A stretch of DNA of 64,000 bases from Bolinopsis microptera (GCF_026151205.1 NC_087084.1:11745453-11809452), one strand, 5' to 3'. Positions 51,601 to 63,616 are shown, numbered from the stretch's first letter. Notes: a model not told the origin generated them from the letters alone. Numbers and translations are program-made.

Positions 51601-52296
51601 ATAAATCAATTAATTATCTAATCCAAAGATTGTCAGATAAAAAGTTGTTATCTTTTATATTTTGAACACATTGGTTCAATCTAGAACCTTCTGCGACATT
51701 CAGAAGTCGTTTTATTAGCGGAGATTCAATGTGGTAAAAAGTGGTAAATAATTGGTTTTTCTTAACAAATTTCGAAAATTTTACAAGTCCAAAATATTGT
51801 AAGTCCAAAATTTTCAAAATTTTCATAAAAATTAGTTCAATATACGTGGAATGTAATTGTGAACATTCTTTATGAAAATGTATTTTTGAAATATTTGAAA
51901 ATTTATTAATTATTTAATTAATTAATTAAATAATTTATTTTTGAAAAAGTTGTTAAAGAAAAAGTTGTTCTTCTTTGTTTTCTAAACACAATGCTTTAAA
52001 CTAAAATCTTCTAGGATATTCAGAACGTGACTTATTTGCGGAAAACCAAAGTGGTAAAAAGGTGGTAAAAAAGTGGTAATTGTGGATTTTCCTGAAGTCG
52101 AGGATTTTGGGAACTCTCTGGAATGATTCCTGGGACCTGTCCCGACCATATCCCGTTAAAATCGCTTTGTTGCGAATTTTGTCCGACAAAGGCTTAAATT
52201 AGGACGGATTTGACTGTACTATTGGTGAGGAGGCCTTGGCAGATTTCCAGGTATTCACGAATTCTTCCCTCATATTATGACTGATTTGGGTGGAGA

Positions 52297-52440
52297 TATG
52301 ATATGTCCCCGAGGGCGCTAGCCCGAGGAGGACATATTTTCGTATAGCACGGAGGGCCCATCGGGCCCGAGTGCTATACGATTTTTCCGCCCGCGGGTCG
52401 AGGTGATGTGGATTATATCCACCAGCGTGAGCTTTTTCTT
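52297..52440. mobile_element. GC-hairpin element, right half after LINE insertion
   Basis: ATGTCCCCGAGGGCGCTAGC onward matches 47400-47520. The left half (to GCAATATTTCAT) is at 48075-48158. The two halves join to the intact order seen at 47326-47530. Confidence 0.8.
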
Positions 52441-52802
52441 ACAGATATTAGTTTTTTTTTATATCGGGTATATCCATGACTATGAGCGGGCGCTTCTCAA
52501 GTGTAGTTGTAATGCCACTAATTAGATGATCATTTACTAAGTTTTATAAATGTAAATATATCCACAATGTAATATATATCCACAAGTGGGCGTTTATCAC
52601 GAAGCTTCAGTTTCCAACAATCACAGCAAATTAATGTACAATATTTCAGAAATTTTACGAGAAAATCATGTTGCTTTTAGTTTAAGATGTTATAGAACAG
52701 GCCAAAATGACTGACTATAGAACGAAAAACCGGCCGCTATCAAACAATGTTTCAGCTCATTGTTTCATGTACATATAATTTTATTGTAAACAATCAAAAT
52801 AT

Positions 52803-53024
52803 AGGCCCTCTCTCCCTCTCTCCCTCATCTCCTTATATCCTTCTCTCCCTCTCTCACTCTCTCACTCTCTCCCTATCTTCCTTTCTCCTTTTCCCACTCT
52901 CCTTACCTCCCTCTCTCCCTCTATCCCCCTCTCTTTATCTTCATCTCTCCTCATCTCCCTCTCTCCTCCTCTCCCTCTCTTTCTCTCCCTCTCTACTTCT
53001 CTACCTCTCTCCCTCCCTGGAACC
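52803..53024. repeat. Pyrimidine (CTCTCC) tract
   Basis: More than 200 bp almost purely C and T on the plus strand, ending in CCCTGGAACCAG. It could serve as an extreme polypyrimidine tract for the candidate exon that follows. Confidence 0.8.
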
Positions 53025-53026
53025 AG

Positions 53027-53068
53027 AACAAACACCGCCAGTCGCCACAGAGCAGCTGCTACTACCAC
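53027..53068 (+). CDS. Candidate 42-nt exon
   Basis: It lies between an acceptor (AACCAG) after a long pyrimidine tract and a strong donor GTGAGT. In the frame that fits the next candidate exon (54306-54685) it reads QTPPVATEQLLLP. Short and without homology recognised. Confidence 0.35.
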
Positions 53069-54305
53069 GTGAGTTGTCATTATCAGTTACCAGGGTAACC
53101 AAGGTTACCCAGGTTACCAGTTACTAGAGTTTCTGTAGCAGCTACTGAGTGACTGGACAATCAAAAGTAGTAACCCAGAGAGCTCGAGATCACAGTCTGA
53201 TCATGGACAATGGACATTGAATATGAAAGTTAAAGATCAAATTTATAACATCAATTTAAATGGCAGTTTCAAAACAAAAACAGGGCAAAATATCTTTTGG
53301 GAACACAATAGAATAACACGTAAAATGTCGGCCTAAATTTCAAGGTTTATCAACTGAAATAGTGAACTGAAAATGGTAAACACAAAACAATTATCGATAC
53401 TAATGGATATCACAGGCTTAGACTTAACGTCTCCACGAATTTGGTAACCATAGTAACAGTGTGTCACGTGTTAATTATGAGCCAATCATGGCAATCTGCG
53501 TGAAAACTGATATATCATCCGATATAACATAAGGTGAGCTCACAGTTCAGAGTTGATACATTCTTTAAATCCACATATTGCCGTGGGAACTATTAAAGTG
53601 TACTGTGTAGTGTGTAAGTGTGGATCAATAACACTGTTCAGTGTTCAGATTTCATGTCATCTGCTCACGAGATGTATCATCAGCGAGATGTATCATCAGG
53701 AGACGATACAGAAACTGAAAATATTTTAGAGAACTCCGGGCTATATTGCTACTGGTCAAATTAAATGTCACTTGTTAGCGGGCTATATCATAAGCGGGCT
53801 GTAGAGATATCGGGCCCTTTGACAGCGGGCTGGTGAGAGCCCGCTATGCGAAAAAGCGCACGCTGGTGGATATATCAATATATCCGTTTGTATTATAGTA
53901 CTGCTATTATAACTATATGTTATTACATCACACAAAATCGCACTAAAAGCTCCAATTTCACACACTTACACCGCCTGTCTGCTCAAGATTTATTTTGTTC
54001 TTTATACAGCAAAATATGTGTCAATGAAGGCAAAAGTCAAGAATTCGGGCGGAGTGTGGCCGCAGTCTCGCCACCCGGAGGTCTAGCGCGTACCATTGCA
54101 CCACCGTCCTGGGTAACTGATAAGAAAAACAGCACCTCATATTCCAGCACTCCTCTTACTAGCATTTCCGGGAGTGTGAGCTGCTGCTATACACGACATG
54201 TATCCCAAAATATACATGATCCAAGTTATACACTGTGTGAGAGTTATATCTTGCAAAACTCAATAAATGTTGAACTGCTTAGACTAATATTCTTTTTCCC
54301 CCTAG

Positions 54306-54685
54306 TTGCTGCTGTCATCGAAAATGAGAAAAGAGACAAGAACAGTGCCAACAACTCAACGAAAGAATCAACATCTGCAGGGAGGAACTCATCTATATCC
54401 GGAAGGAGGCCCCTGCGACCGCGCTCTGCTATTAACAATAGCAACTCGTCGTCAAATGGTGATGGAGGAGACGATGAAGACGAGGGATTTAGACGGGAGA
54501 AGCTGAAAACGCGGTGCGAAAACGATGCAGTAGCCCCTTGCCGTACTTCAACCGAATTAACGAAGGAAGGAATCGATGAAAATGATGACAGTTTAAAAGT
54601 AGATTTGACAAACGACCTACACGATAAAAGAGATCAGTGGACTCCTTTACCACTACCTGTTAATTCTACCTATATCAACCAATAG
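54306..54685 (+). CDS. Candidate terminal exon of an unrecognised gene
   Basis: An acceptor TTTTTCCCCCTAG precedes an open stretch of 126 codons ending in TAG. It reads VIENEKRDKNSANNSTKEST, RRPLRPRSAINNSNSSSNGD, GDDEDEGFRREK and ends LPLPVNSTYINQ. It is hydrophilic, Ser/Asn-rich and acidic, typical of a disordered tail. Phase 1 start matches the donor at 53068. The intron between them would carry the dispersed repeat at 53440-53885. Upstream exons were not found, so the gene is incomplete here. Confidence 0.4.
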
Positions 54686-57015
54686 TAGAGGCTCTTACGG
54701 GCAAATAAGGCACTCTTCTGATGGAGCCCCTAGGCTCCTGGGATGATTGTTTTATGGACTAGTAATTAGTGCCGCATCGATAGCCGATCTCAGATGCCAC
54801 TATGGAGGCTGTATGGCCATGTGCTGACGGTTATTTGCTTTTTCCCGCGCACCTTGCTAAATCACAAAGTTAACGCTCGAATTTGATTTCAAAATATTCA
54901 CACAACTTCTAGATACCTACTTGACACTATTACCTAGCCAGATTTACCTCTGTTGCTTATCTCTTGGTGTTATGACCATTCAAAGTTTCAGATTATCACG
55001 TGACACATTATGTCACAGTAAATGCGCGCAAGAAAAACTTTCACACATATTTTTGATTCGGCGCAAGCGCGTTCCGCACAATTACTACAAAAAGGATCAG
55101 GAATTTTCCGACGAGTTACACTACGTCATTTAATAGACATTTATTATTATGTGTGATACGAATGGTAACGAAACTTGTATCATAAGAAACAATGATTTAA
55201 AAAACAAGCTGCTATGATAAATGTTGCTATAAATCAGTAAGAACTACCTCGATGTAAGCATATTAGGGGTCGTTCACATAATACGGAATCACCGAGAGGG
55301 GGGGGGGGGGGGGGGGGGGGGGTTAAATTAAACGTTGTTCAGGACGTGATTACGTAATATGTCAACGATCCTGTAAGAACATTACATTGGCTGTTACATT
55401 CCATACATTGAGTTTTACGGGGCTAAATTTGAACTTTAACAAGTTCTCTGTTTTAGTGTTCTGCTCTGGTGTTAGTTGGCATAACAAATACACCATTCGC
55501 AGCTTTAAATGTGACTGATCAGTGACGGGGAAGATGTAATTGTAAAATAGCATTTAGTCCGCTGCATTTCCCTAACACCCAATTTGGATCTTATGTCATG
55601 GTCAGTGTAATGAATTCCAACGAATCTTTAGACTAATACCCACCAGGTTCTGAAAATAGCACTTTCAACTGCTTTTAAAATAAGCTATTTCTAATTTTCG
55701 ATCTGAAGCTGTACGTAACTGACCGTAACTTCGTCGATTAGGCGAGGTTTTACAAGATAAAAAACTTTCATATGCCCCGTTTTAAACATCAAACTGTATT
55801 TTAATGTAATCAACGCCACAATGTAATAAAAACTATTTGTTTGATCAAAACTAAAATGTCATAGCTGAAATCGATGGATCAGTTTGATAAAAGTTGAAAC
55901 TAGTATAACGTGCTTCAAACCCCGGGTTGACATTTGGCCGTAAATCTTTGTTTGACATCTAGAGTTCTAAAGCTTACACACAAGAATTCTAGCAAACGTA
56001 ATGTATTAAGAGAATACAACGTTAAAGAATTAAATTACAAAGAATACAAAAGTAATTTCCACAATCATTGATATAAACAAGATGGATGTTGACGTCTTAT
56101 TTCGCTGAAGGTACTTTTGTAGAGTATAGCTGTGAAGTAGGCTCAATTCTTATATCTTTCCCTAGACCGTCCTCCAATCTGAAGTTATACAATTGTTATG
56201 CAATCTGAATTCTGAAGTTGTAGCAATTCGACTCCTAAACACCTTTCCTTTCTGTCAATATTTGAACAGCAGGATAATTCTGTGATTGATAATAGTATGA
56301 AACCCTCAGGATTGTAACCACAAGTCTAGATTTATGAAAAGAATTTAGACTTGTGGTTACAATTCTGAGTCTCTATCTGTCCTCTGAAGCATGTCGGTAC
56401 CACGTGCCCCCACAAATTATGTTTTAAAGACCCGAGGGCCACCCTTAAGGGCTTTGGAATCGGTTTATTGAATACAATATGATATACAAATAAACTGCAA
56501 TCGTAAAATTTATGTCGATACTAACTGAAATAATATAATCTGTAGTTAAAATAATAATACTGTCACCTAATTAAGATATATGATATAATTTATAAATAAT
56601 AAAATAAATATCTCTTTTATTTCCACACTAATTCTAACATCAAGCTTTAAATTTTAATTCACACACAAAAACTTTAAATTTTATCAGATTACAAATGTCC
56701 TAATATATGCGTCTCTTATCTTTAGCTAAGAAGTTAGGGGTGCAGCCGTTGTACTTCAATTAAAATAATTGATCACGCCGGATCACGATTTTATTTTATC
56801 AAAATCAGCTAGCCGTTTAGAATTGATTGCTGAGCTCTGTGCAGGCTGTACGTGGTACTGTGAAGTGGATGTGTGTCTGAAGTGAGCAGTGACAATCCTT
56901 GCGAGTGGTTGTTATTATGATGCGCAGAGATCAAGTTGATGGTCAAGAAAGCTAGAAGCACACTGTCATGGGTGTTTAGTGTCTTCAAACTCGTGATAGG
57001 ACCGTAATGACTACC
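54686..57015. other. Gene-free stretch with a small element and hairpins
   Basis: No gene is seen. It holds the small element at 55264-55375 and a hairpin at 56305-56369 (GTAACCACAAGTCTAGA facing its complement). The rest is AT-rich. Confidence 0.5.
55264..55375. mobile_element. Small inverted-repeat element interrupted by a 24-G run
   Basis: AGGGGTCGTTCACATAATAC at the left faces GTAATATGTCAACGATCCT at the right. A run of about 24 G lies inside. The ends resemble the flanks of the element at 232-540 (ATGTGAACGACCCCTAA). A run of G without a matching C run may be a decayed or excised G-run element. Confidence 0.6.
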
Positions 57016-57019
57016 CTAT

Positions 57020-57601
57020 ATATAAGTCTTTGGTCAGAAGCCTACTAGAGTACTGTTGTCCGCTGTGGGACCCTGTTAAGGTGACTGAGATCCAGCTTTT
57101 GGAGGGGGTCCAGCGAACATTCACCGATCGTATATAAATATGTTCATTATATGCAAGCCTCTTGATTTATAATGCGGCCTGGAAAATATGAACTACTGGG
57201 AGAGGCTTTCACATCTAAAGCTAATGTCACTGCAGCGCAGAAGGGAACGGTACACTATTCTGATGATGTGGAAGATCCTTCACAATGTTGTCCCCAATTG
57301 CAGCAATATAAGGTTCACAAAAACATCCAGACATGGTACCCGAGCAATCATCCCTTCCCTGTCTAGGTCGAGTTCCTCGAGCAACCAGACACTCTATGAC
57401 AGCTCATTTGCTGTAAGAGGACCAAAACTGTGGAACAAAGTGCCTGATAATATTAAAGCTGAAGCTACGTTTGAGTCGTTTAAAGTTAGTTTGTCCAAGT
57501 TTATTGCTTTGATACCGGACAACCCTCCGACTTCCGGTTATAGCTGCAGCTGGTCTAATTCCCTGGTAGACTACTTGCCATCGAGGTGGTCAGAAATCTG
57601 A
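57020..57601 (+). pseudogene. LINE ORF2 C-terminal fragment
   Basis: It reads SLLEYCCPLWDPVKVTEIQL then LEGVQRTF, a break near 57125-57185, then YWERLSHLKLMSLQRRRERY, WKILHNVVPN, SFAVRGPKLWNKVPDNIKAE and FESFKVSLSKFI. These are the usual post-reverse-transcriptase blocks of CR1/Jockey-like LINEs (LEY...W.P, Q+.FT, YWERL..L.L.SL..RR.RY, GP.LWN.LP). Interrupted, so dead. Confidence 0.85.
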
Positions 57602-57609
57602 TGACCCTT

Positions 57610-58660
57610 CCTGCTACGAGGATAAACACAACCAAAGTAACAAAAGTTAGTATGATATGTGATTGTGCGTGTTGTGCTGATAAGGCTTTGATTGAGCGAT
57701 GTTACAGTTTTTGAAAATAAACATATTACATGTGCACATAAAAACATTTGATAAACATTAGCACACTACAGTAATGTGTACCTTTTTTCGCTCTTGTGAG
57801 TGGGTGCATCATATTTCATTTTTGGAAGTCTCCTAAGTGAGAGTCTCCTACAATCAAATATTAGCATATCGCATTAGGCACCGGATGATATCAGAGTTGA
57901 AGTATTAAATCAGATTTCAGAGCGTACAGATTACAGGGTGTTCAAAAATATTGCAAGGATGTACTTTTGAATAACTCTTTTTCCACTAGGATTGCAGACT
58001 AGGATCAGCTACTACAAAAGTAAACTGCAGTTAAGACAAATGACTTGATTTTGTGAAAAGTTATTGGTAGTTCTAAGGTTTAATGGCTAATTTTGAGTTA
58101 TATTTTTCTCGAAGAAATATGGGCAATTTATTCCTTTGTCCTATAATATGGCACACCAAACCATAACGTTTTCCTTGGAATTTACTTTGGAAAAACCTGC
58201 ATGCGCAGTGAGCTAGTAAATTGACGATGATTGAAGTCAAAATTGTGAAACAGTACCAAGGATTAATTAAGTAAATCACCCAAATTTGCCTCGGTAGCTA
58301 GGGCACTGATTGTGGTTACTATGGGGCCATGGCAACGTGTTATCGAGTTACAAGACCTTGATTTTAGAATTAAATCCCACCAAACTTGCATAATATCGAA
58401 GATCCCCTGTACTTTAAAGTAATGCTTACGACGTTTGTGAAATCATTCTTAATGGTGAATAATGGAATTATCAAATAAATGAAATGGAAAATGGTCTCAA
58501 AAAGTCGAAAAATGTGACTAAAATTGTTGTAGACTAAAAATTTGCAAAATTTGTGACTTAAATTATGGTAACCAAATTTATTGTGAACCAAATTTATTGG
58601 CCCTAAGGTAATAAGAGCAGAAGGCTCAGTCTGCTCAATAATAAAAAATACTGACAATAA
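57610..58660. other. Gene-free stretch
   Basis: No supported gene or repeat boundary is seen between the LINE fragment and the minisatellite copy. Confidence 0.4.
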
Positions 58661-58667
58661 ATAAATC

Positions 58668-58912
58668 GAGATGTGCCCGAGATGTGCCCAGGTTCTTTTC
58701 CCAAGGTTTCCCAATTACCATGCCCGAATTTTGCCCGAGATGTGCCCGAGATGTGCTCGAGGTGTGCCCGAGGTGTGCCCCAGGTGGTTCTGCCCGAGGT
58801 GTGCCCGAGGTGTGCTTTGTGCCCGAGGTGTGCCCCAGGTGTGCCCGAGTTTGTGCCCCAGGTGTGCCCGAGGTGTGCCCCAGATGTGCATCGGCAGATT
58901 ACCGAGTTACCA
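58668..58912. repeat. GTGCCCGAG minisatellite, copy 5 (right end intact)
   Basis: The same units and the same terminal GGCAGATTACCGAGTTACC as copies 1 and 4, and the same internal TTTCCCAATTACCATGCCC block. The left end is truncated in plain sequence. Confidence 0.85.
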
Positions 58913-59810
58913 ATCATTGCTTCAAAGTTGGTTGTAATTGTGGAAAGCTTGAAGGTACACAATTAAGAACAACTAATTTTTACTAACCAGGTTACACTGT
59001 TACAGGTAAGACTGTCAGTTTGTTGCAGAGGTACCTGGTACATTAATCAGCCACAGTCATAGTACATGAACTAAAGCATCTGGCTCTGGTGTTCATCGCA
59101 CTTGTCCACCGACCACTGTAGATTATAGCCCCGCTTCAAATCATCTCCTAAACAGTTTAAAGCTAAAGCAGTTTAAACGAAGAGTAGCGCAATATATTTT
59201 TATCAAGAATAGACCACATTAAAATCAATAAAATCTTGGGCTGCAACTTCAAATTGCCACCTCAATCAAAATGAGCACTTGATTCCTACGTGGATAAGAA
59301 CAATATCCTTTGAGGAGCTATAAAATAATGACATTATACATCTTACAATATCATACATTTAAAACACTGCGTGGGGAAGTTAAACATAACTTTCGAGATA
59401 CAAATCGAAAAGTTCAAACATCCAGACAAGATATATTACTTACTATTAAGTATCTGTGCTCCCAAAAATCTTAACAACCCTCTAACACCAGGCTAGTAGC
59501 CAGCTGTTACGGTAATAGCCCAGCCCTCTAACACCCCTCTAATAGCCAAAACACCACCAGTAGTTATCAGGTATAATCCACGATTCTGCCTTCACTGATT
59601 ATCAGCCAGTGTCCACAATTATTTAATAAAGGATAACACTACACAGTGTAACTGTATATATATGATATTGATATTATATTTATGATAAATACAATGTATA
59701 AATACATTGTTTAAATTTAAACATAAAATCGAGGGTTTAGCTGACACCTACATTTCCCTGGTATCACAAGCCACAATTATTTTTTTACATCACACCAGTT
59801 ATCCCCAATC
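58913..59810. other. Gene-free stretch
   Basis: No gene is recognised; stops are frequent in all frames. Confidence 0.4.
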
Positions 59811-59814
59811 GATG

Positions 59815-60030
59815 AAGATCATTTTCCAGATGTCTTGAAAAACTACAGACCAGTGTCAAACCTTGGGAAAACTAATTAAAAGAGAAGGCTACAGGAGCAA
59901 TGAGCATGTAATGATAACCTCAATTGTCCTGGACAATATGCTTACAAAAGAGATCATATTTCACTTGTTATTAAGATAGTGTTAATCATATCTTCATAGC
60001 AGCTGATGAAAATATGAACATATTTATGTT
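59815..60030 (+). pseudogene. LINE reverse-transcriptase scrap
   Basis: With frame changes it reads VLKNYRPVSNLGK and later GQYAYKRDHISLVI. The NYRP(V/I)S.L block and the Q.AY...H(S/I) block are the first conserved motifs of LINE reverse transcriptases and occur at about the right spacing. It is degraded and short. Confidence 0.6.
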
Positions 60031-60111
60031 CTTCAGATTAAGTCAAAACCTTCGTCAACCAACCGAGAAATTGTTTCTTGAGGACAAAGAACTGGATGTT
60101 TAAATAGGTAC

Positions 60112-60668
60112 CGCGACAATTGACCCCCCCCCCCCTCCCGACAATTGACCCCCTGACAATTGACTTCCCGACAATTGACCCCCTATGTAGTTACAATGGG
60201 GTCAATTGTCTCGAAATCTAGGGTTTAGTACGACAATTGACCCCCAACAATTGACCCCCCAACAATTGACCGCCCGACAATTCACCCCCCGACAAGTGAC
60301 CCCCTGACAATTGACCCCCATGTAATTACACTGGGATCAATTGATCGTGTCAGGGTCAGGGTCAGGGTCAGGGTCAGGGTCAGGGTCAGGGTCAGGGTCA
60401 GGGTCAAGGTCAGGGTCAGGGTCAGGGTCAGGGTCAGGGTCAGGGTCAGGGTCAGGGTCAGGGTCAGGGTCAGGGTCAGGGTCAGGGTCAGGGTCAGGGT
60501 CAGGGTCAGGGTCAGGGTCAGGGTCAGGGTCAGGGTCAGGGTCAGGGTCAAGGTCAGGGTTAGGATAAGGGTTAGGGTTAATTGTATTAAATTATATTGT
60601 CGGGGGGCCAATTGTCGGGGGTCAATTGTCGGGGGGATAATTGTTGGTGGGGGGGGGTCAATTGTCGT
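60112..60668. mobile_element. CAATTGACCCCC element with a long (GGGTCA)n core
   Basis: Six to eight ACAATTGACCCCC motifs at the left face four GGTCAATTGTC motifs at the right. The core is about 35 GGGTCA units (60347-60560) with one or two GGTCAA variants. It contains the same inner sentence as the copy at 42206-42583. Frames such as (GSGSGS)n are by-products. Confidence 0.85.
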
Positions 60669-60845
60669 TAAAGTCTTTCGGTCTAATATAGTACTGCTCA
60701 ATGGGATGGTGTGGAAATCGCTCATAAAACATTAGTAATGTTTGTGCCTACTATTAAAAGCCAGGGAGTGTTTTAGACGAGATTTGTAGTGAAATCAACA
60801 AGAAAATGTGCGAGGAAATTTAATCTTGCAATTTAATAAACAAGA

Positions 60846-61457
60846 GATCAGTAACGAAAGAGAAACCATGCGAATGGTTGGAAACTGTCTGTTGTATATT
60901 GGACCAGTTCAGTATCACCTGGCTATGGAAGGCGATACCTCTTGCAGAAGAAATTGACAAGTTGAAAAGTGAGAAGATTTCAGATCAGAGTATTATCATC
61001 GATCTTCAGAATAAGGCTATTGAAAAAAGCAACAAACAGCTCAAATCAATGCAGAATACCGTGCAAACGGAGATGAAAAGCTACTTTTCAGTCGTTAGAA
61101 AAAGCATCAATGCTGCTTGCGCCCCGAAGAAGATCCACGCTGCAATTAAAAAAGTAGAAAACCAGATTGAGTGAAGCAAGAACGCAATCATTTATGGTCT
61201 ATCAGAATCAGAGAACGAGCAACTGCTGAGTAAAGTTGAGGAGGTTCTGAATGAAATTAGTGAGAAGCCTTTAGTCAGGGACTGCTGCTGTATTGGAGCT
61301 CCGAAAGAAAATGTATCCAGACCAGTTAAGTTCACATTGAGCAGTTCTGACCATGCAACACCAGTGATCAGAAACACCAGTACACTACGCTCAAAGGAGG
61401 GGAACAGCTCAGTTTACATCTGCCCTGATAGGACTGCCACGGAACGAAAAGCTTATA
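60846..61457 (+). pseudogene. LINE ORF1, broken by a stop and by a transposon insertion
   Basis: The coiled-coil-like part (LAEEIDKLKSEKISDQSIII ... ENQIE) is followed by TGA at 61172-61174. The frame continues SKNAIIYGLSESENEQLLSK, RPVKFTLSSSDHATP and YICPDRTATERKAY. This is the CR1/Jockey-type ORF1 order (N.(I/V)(I/F)(Y/F)GL.E, RPVK(F/V)T, SPDRT..(E/Q)R..Y). It stops at the G-run element and resumes at 63617 with KLVEELRLKRTTEPDKFHSI. One nonsense change and one insertion separate it from an open frame. Confidence 0.85.
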
Positions 61458-63616
61458 GGGGGGGGTGACATGTCTCCAATGTCTCCAATGTCTTTTGTCT
61501 TTTTTGAAAAGATAGGGTGCAGAGACATGTCCTGGAGACATTGGAGACATTGGAGACACCGCTTTTGGAGACATTGGAGACATTGGAGACAATGGAGACA
61601 CTGAAGACATTGGAGACAAAGCTTTTGGAGACATTGGAGACATTGGAGACACTGGAGACGTAGATGTATGGTTGGAGAAGGAGGAGGATCTAGGATGAGG
61701 ATGACCCAGGAGGAGGACTCAGAAGGAGAAGGAGGAGGATGAGGACTCAGGAGGAGGACTCAGGAAGAGGACTGAGGAGGACTGAGAAGGAGGAGGACTG
61801 AGGAGGATGGCTGAGGAGGATGGCTGAGGAGGATGGCTGTGGAGGATGGCTGAGGAGGATGGCTGAGGAGGATGACTGAGGAGGAGGACCTAGGAGGAGG
61901 ACCCAGAAGGAGGAGGACCCAGGAGGAGGACTCAGGAGGTGGAGGAGGAGGACTCAGGAGGAGGACTCAGGAAGAGGACTGAGGGGGACAGAGAAGGAGG
62001 AGGACTGAAGAGTACTGAGGAGGATGGCTGAGGAGGATGACTGAGGAGGATGACTGAGAGGGAGGAGGAGGAGGAGGAGGAGGAGGACTGAGGAGGAGGA
62101 GGAGGAGGAGAAGGAGGAGGACCTAGGAGGAGGAGGACTCAGGAAGAGGAGGAGGACTCAGGAGGAGGACTCAGGAAGAAAAAATTCAAAATTAAAAGAT
62201 TTTTGGGTGCTTTAAACTAACAAAACCTTACCAGGGGACCTCAGACTATCATGTTCATAAATATAATAGAGATTCGGCGGAATGACAGTGGACAGGCTGA
62301 GCGCGGCCAAGTAAACAAAACCAATCATGAAACAATTTGAAATTGTTTGTTGTATAAAATTTATTAAGTATCATTTTTGAAAATGGCTCATAGAACATGC
62401 TAAACCAGAAATCAATGTAGTTTATTTGATAAAATATTTGCAACATAAAATATCAAATATAATTTTGAGCATTTAATCATTAATAGTGAACATTGTGCTA
62501 TTTATAAATCTTACCACAATCAGTCAATCTATGATATAGATAATAGAAGGACGCCGCGCAACGGATCACACATACCAAAATATTTACTAAATGTTTTTCT
62601 TTAACCGGCATCTTGGTAGTTGGTCACCTAAATTCTGAGGATACCATTCACATAACGCACATCATATTCGAATATTACTGAATAGCGTGATTCACCATGA
62701 TCATGAAGCGAATTTTACTTCTTACAATTTATCATCTTATGTTGGGTGTGGATTTCCCCCAAGCCACACAGTCTGATTGCAATATTTCCAGATGGCTGAG
62801 GAGGATGGCTGAGGAGGATGGCTGAGGAGGATGGCTGAGGAGGATGACTGAGGAGGATGACTGAGAGGGAGGAGGAGGAGGAGGAGGAGGAGGAGGACTG
62901 AGGAGGAGGAGGAGGAGGAGAAGGAGGAGGACCTAGGAGGAGGAGGACTCAGGAAGAGGAGGAGGACTCAGGAGGAGGACTCAGGAAGAGGACTCAGGAG
63001 AAGGACTGAGAAGGAGGAGGACTGAGGAGAACTGAGGAGGAGGAGGAGGAGGACTGAATAGGAGGAGGGGGACTGGGGGAGGACTGAGGAGGAGGGGGAC
63101 TTGGGGAGGACTGAGGAGGAGGAGGAGGGCTGACGAGAAGGATGAGGAGGAGGACTGAGGAGGAGGACTGATGATTGAGGAGGAAGAGGAGGAGTATGAA
63201 GAGGAGGAGGAGGACCCAGGAGGAGGAGGACCCAGGAGGAGGACCCAGAAGGAGGACTCAGGACGAGGAGGAGAACGACTGAGGAGTACTGAGGAGGAGG
63301 AGGAGGAGGAGGAGGAGGATCCAAAAGCTGTGTCTTCAATGTCTCCAATGCCCCTAATATCCATTTTATGTCCCTAATGTCCCCAATGTCTCCAATGTCT
63401 CCAATGTCCCAAATGTCCCCAATGTCTCCAATGTCTCCAAAAGCTGTGTCTCTAATGTCCCCAATGTCTCCAATGTCTCCAATGTCTCCAAAAGCTGTGT
63501 CTCCAATGTCTCCAATGTCTCCAATGTCTCCAATGTCTCCAATGTCTTCGTCTTTTCGAAAAGGTAAGGTGCGGGAGACATTGGAGACATGTCACCCCCC
63601 CCCCCCCCCCCCCCCC
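61458..63616. mobile_element. 2.16-kb element bounded by G-run and C-run, inserted in LINE ORF1
   Basis: It begins GGGGGGGGTGACATGTCTCC and ends GGAGACATGTCACCCC with about 24 C. TTATA (or CTTATA) is duplicated at 61453-61457 and 63617-63621. The interior has inward (ATGTCTCCA)n and (GGAGACATT)n arrays and long GGA-rich tracts (TGAGGAGGA). A roughly 600-bp unique segment (about 62180-62790) lies between two near-identical 160-bp GGA-rich blocks. Frames such as PMSPMS are by-products. Confidence 0.85.
62698..62820 (+). CDS. Short frame with a signal-peptide-like start, inside the G-run element
   Basis: ATG at 62698 gives MIMKRILLLTIYHLMLGV followed by DFPQATQSDCNISR, a textbook secretory leader, then runs into the GGA repeat (RMAEEDG) and stops at TGA. 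CAATATTTCCAG just before the repeat would also read as an intron acceptor. It may be the captured first exon of a host gene; that is inference. Confidence 0.3.

Larger units (their letters stand above)
48824..52216. mobile_element. 3.4-kb pogo/Tc1-type element carrying gene fragments
   Basis: The ends are CAGTCAAATCCGTCTT and GGACGGATTTGACTG, next to TA on both sides, with mirrored GTCGGACAAAATTCGCAA. It is inserted in the LINE ORF2 above; removing it restores the reading frame context. The interior holds no pogo transposase but pieces of a different transposon-associated gene (49551-50352) and a tRNA-like sequence (50785-50857). Confidence 0.8.
48159..52296 (-). mobile_element. 3' end of a LINE (ORF2 tail) with microsatellite tail, interrupted
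   Basis: On the minus strand ORF2 reads HNMREEFVNTWKSAKASSPI (52216-52296), is broken by the element 48824-52216, and resumes TKLEFYNLIKHDFEPEAYLR, LTRFRISCHNLYVERGRYET and ERWCTYC...DESHVLIDC. The last part is the C-terminal zinc-binding CxxC...H...C of LINE reverse transcriptases. It ends before a tail of TGTATCCT units (48159-48190). The tail and 5'-truncated end abut the two halves of the GC-hairpin element, marking a LINE insertion. Confidence 0.8.

Noticed and set aside
60282-60725. (LTLT)n and (GSGS)n proteins
   Set aside because: Readings of the (GGGTCA)n array.
61458-63616. Acidic or PMSPMS / Ser-Pro-rich protein genes
   Set aside because: Open frames follow from 9-bp and GGA repeats on both strands.
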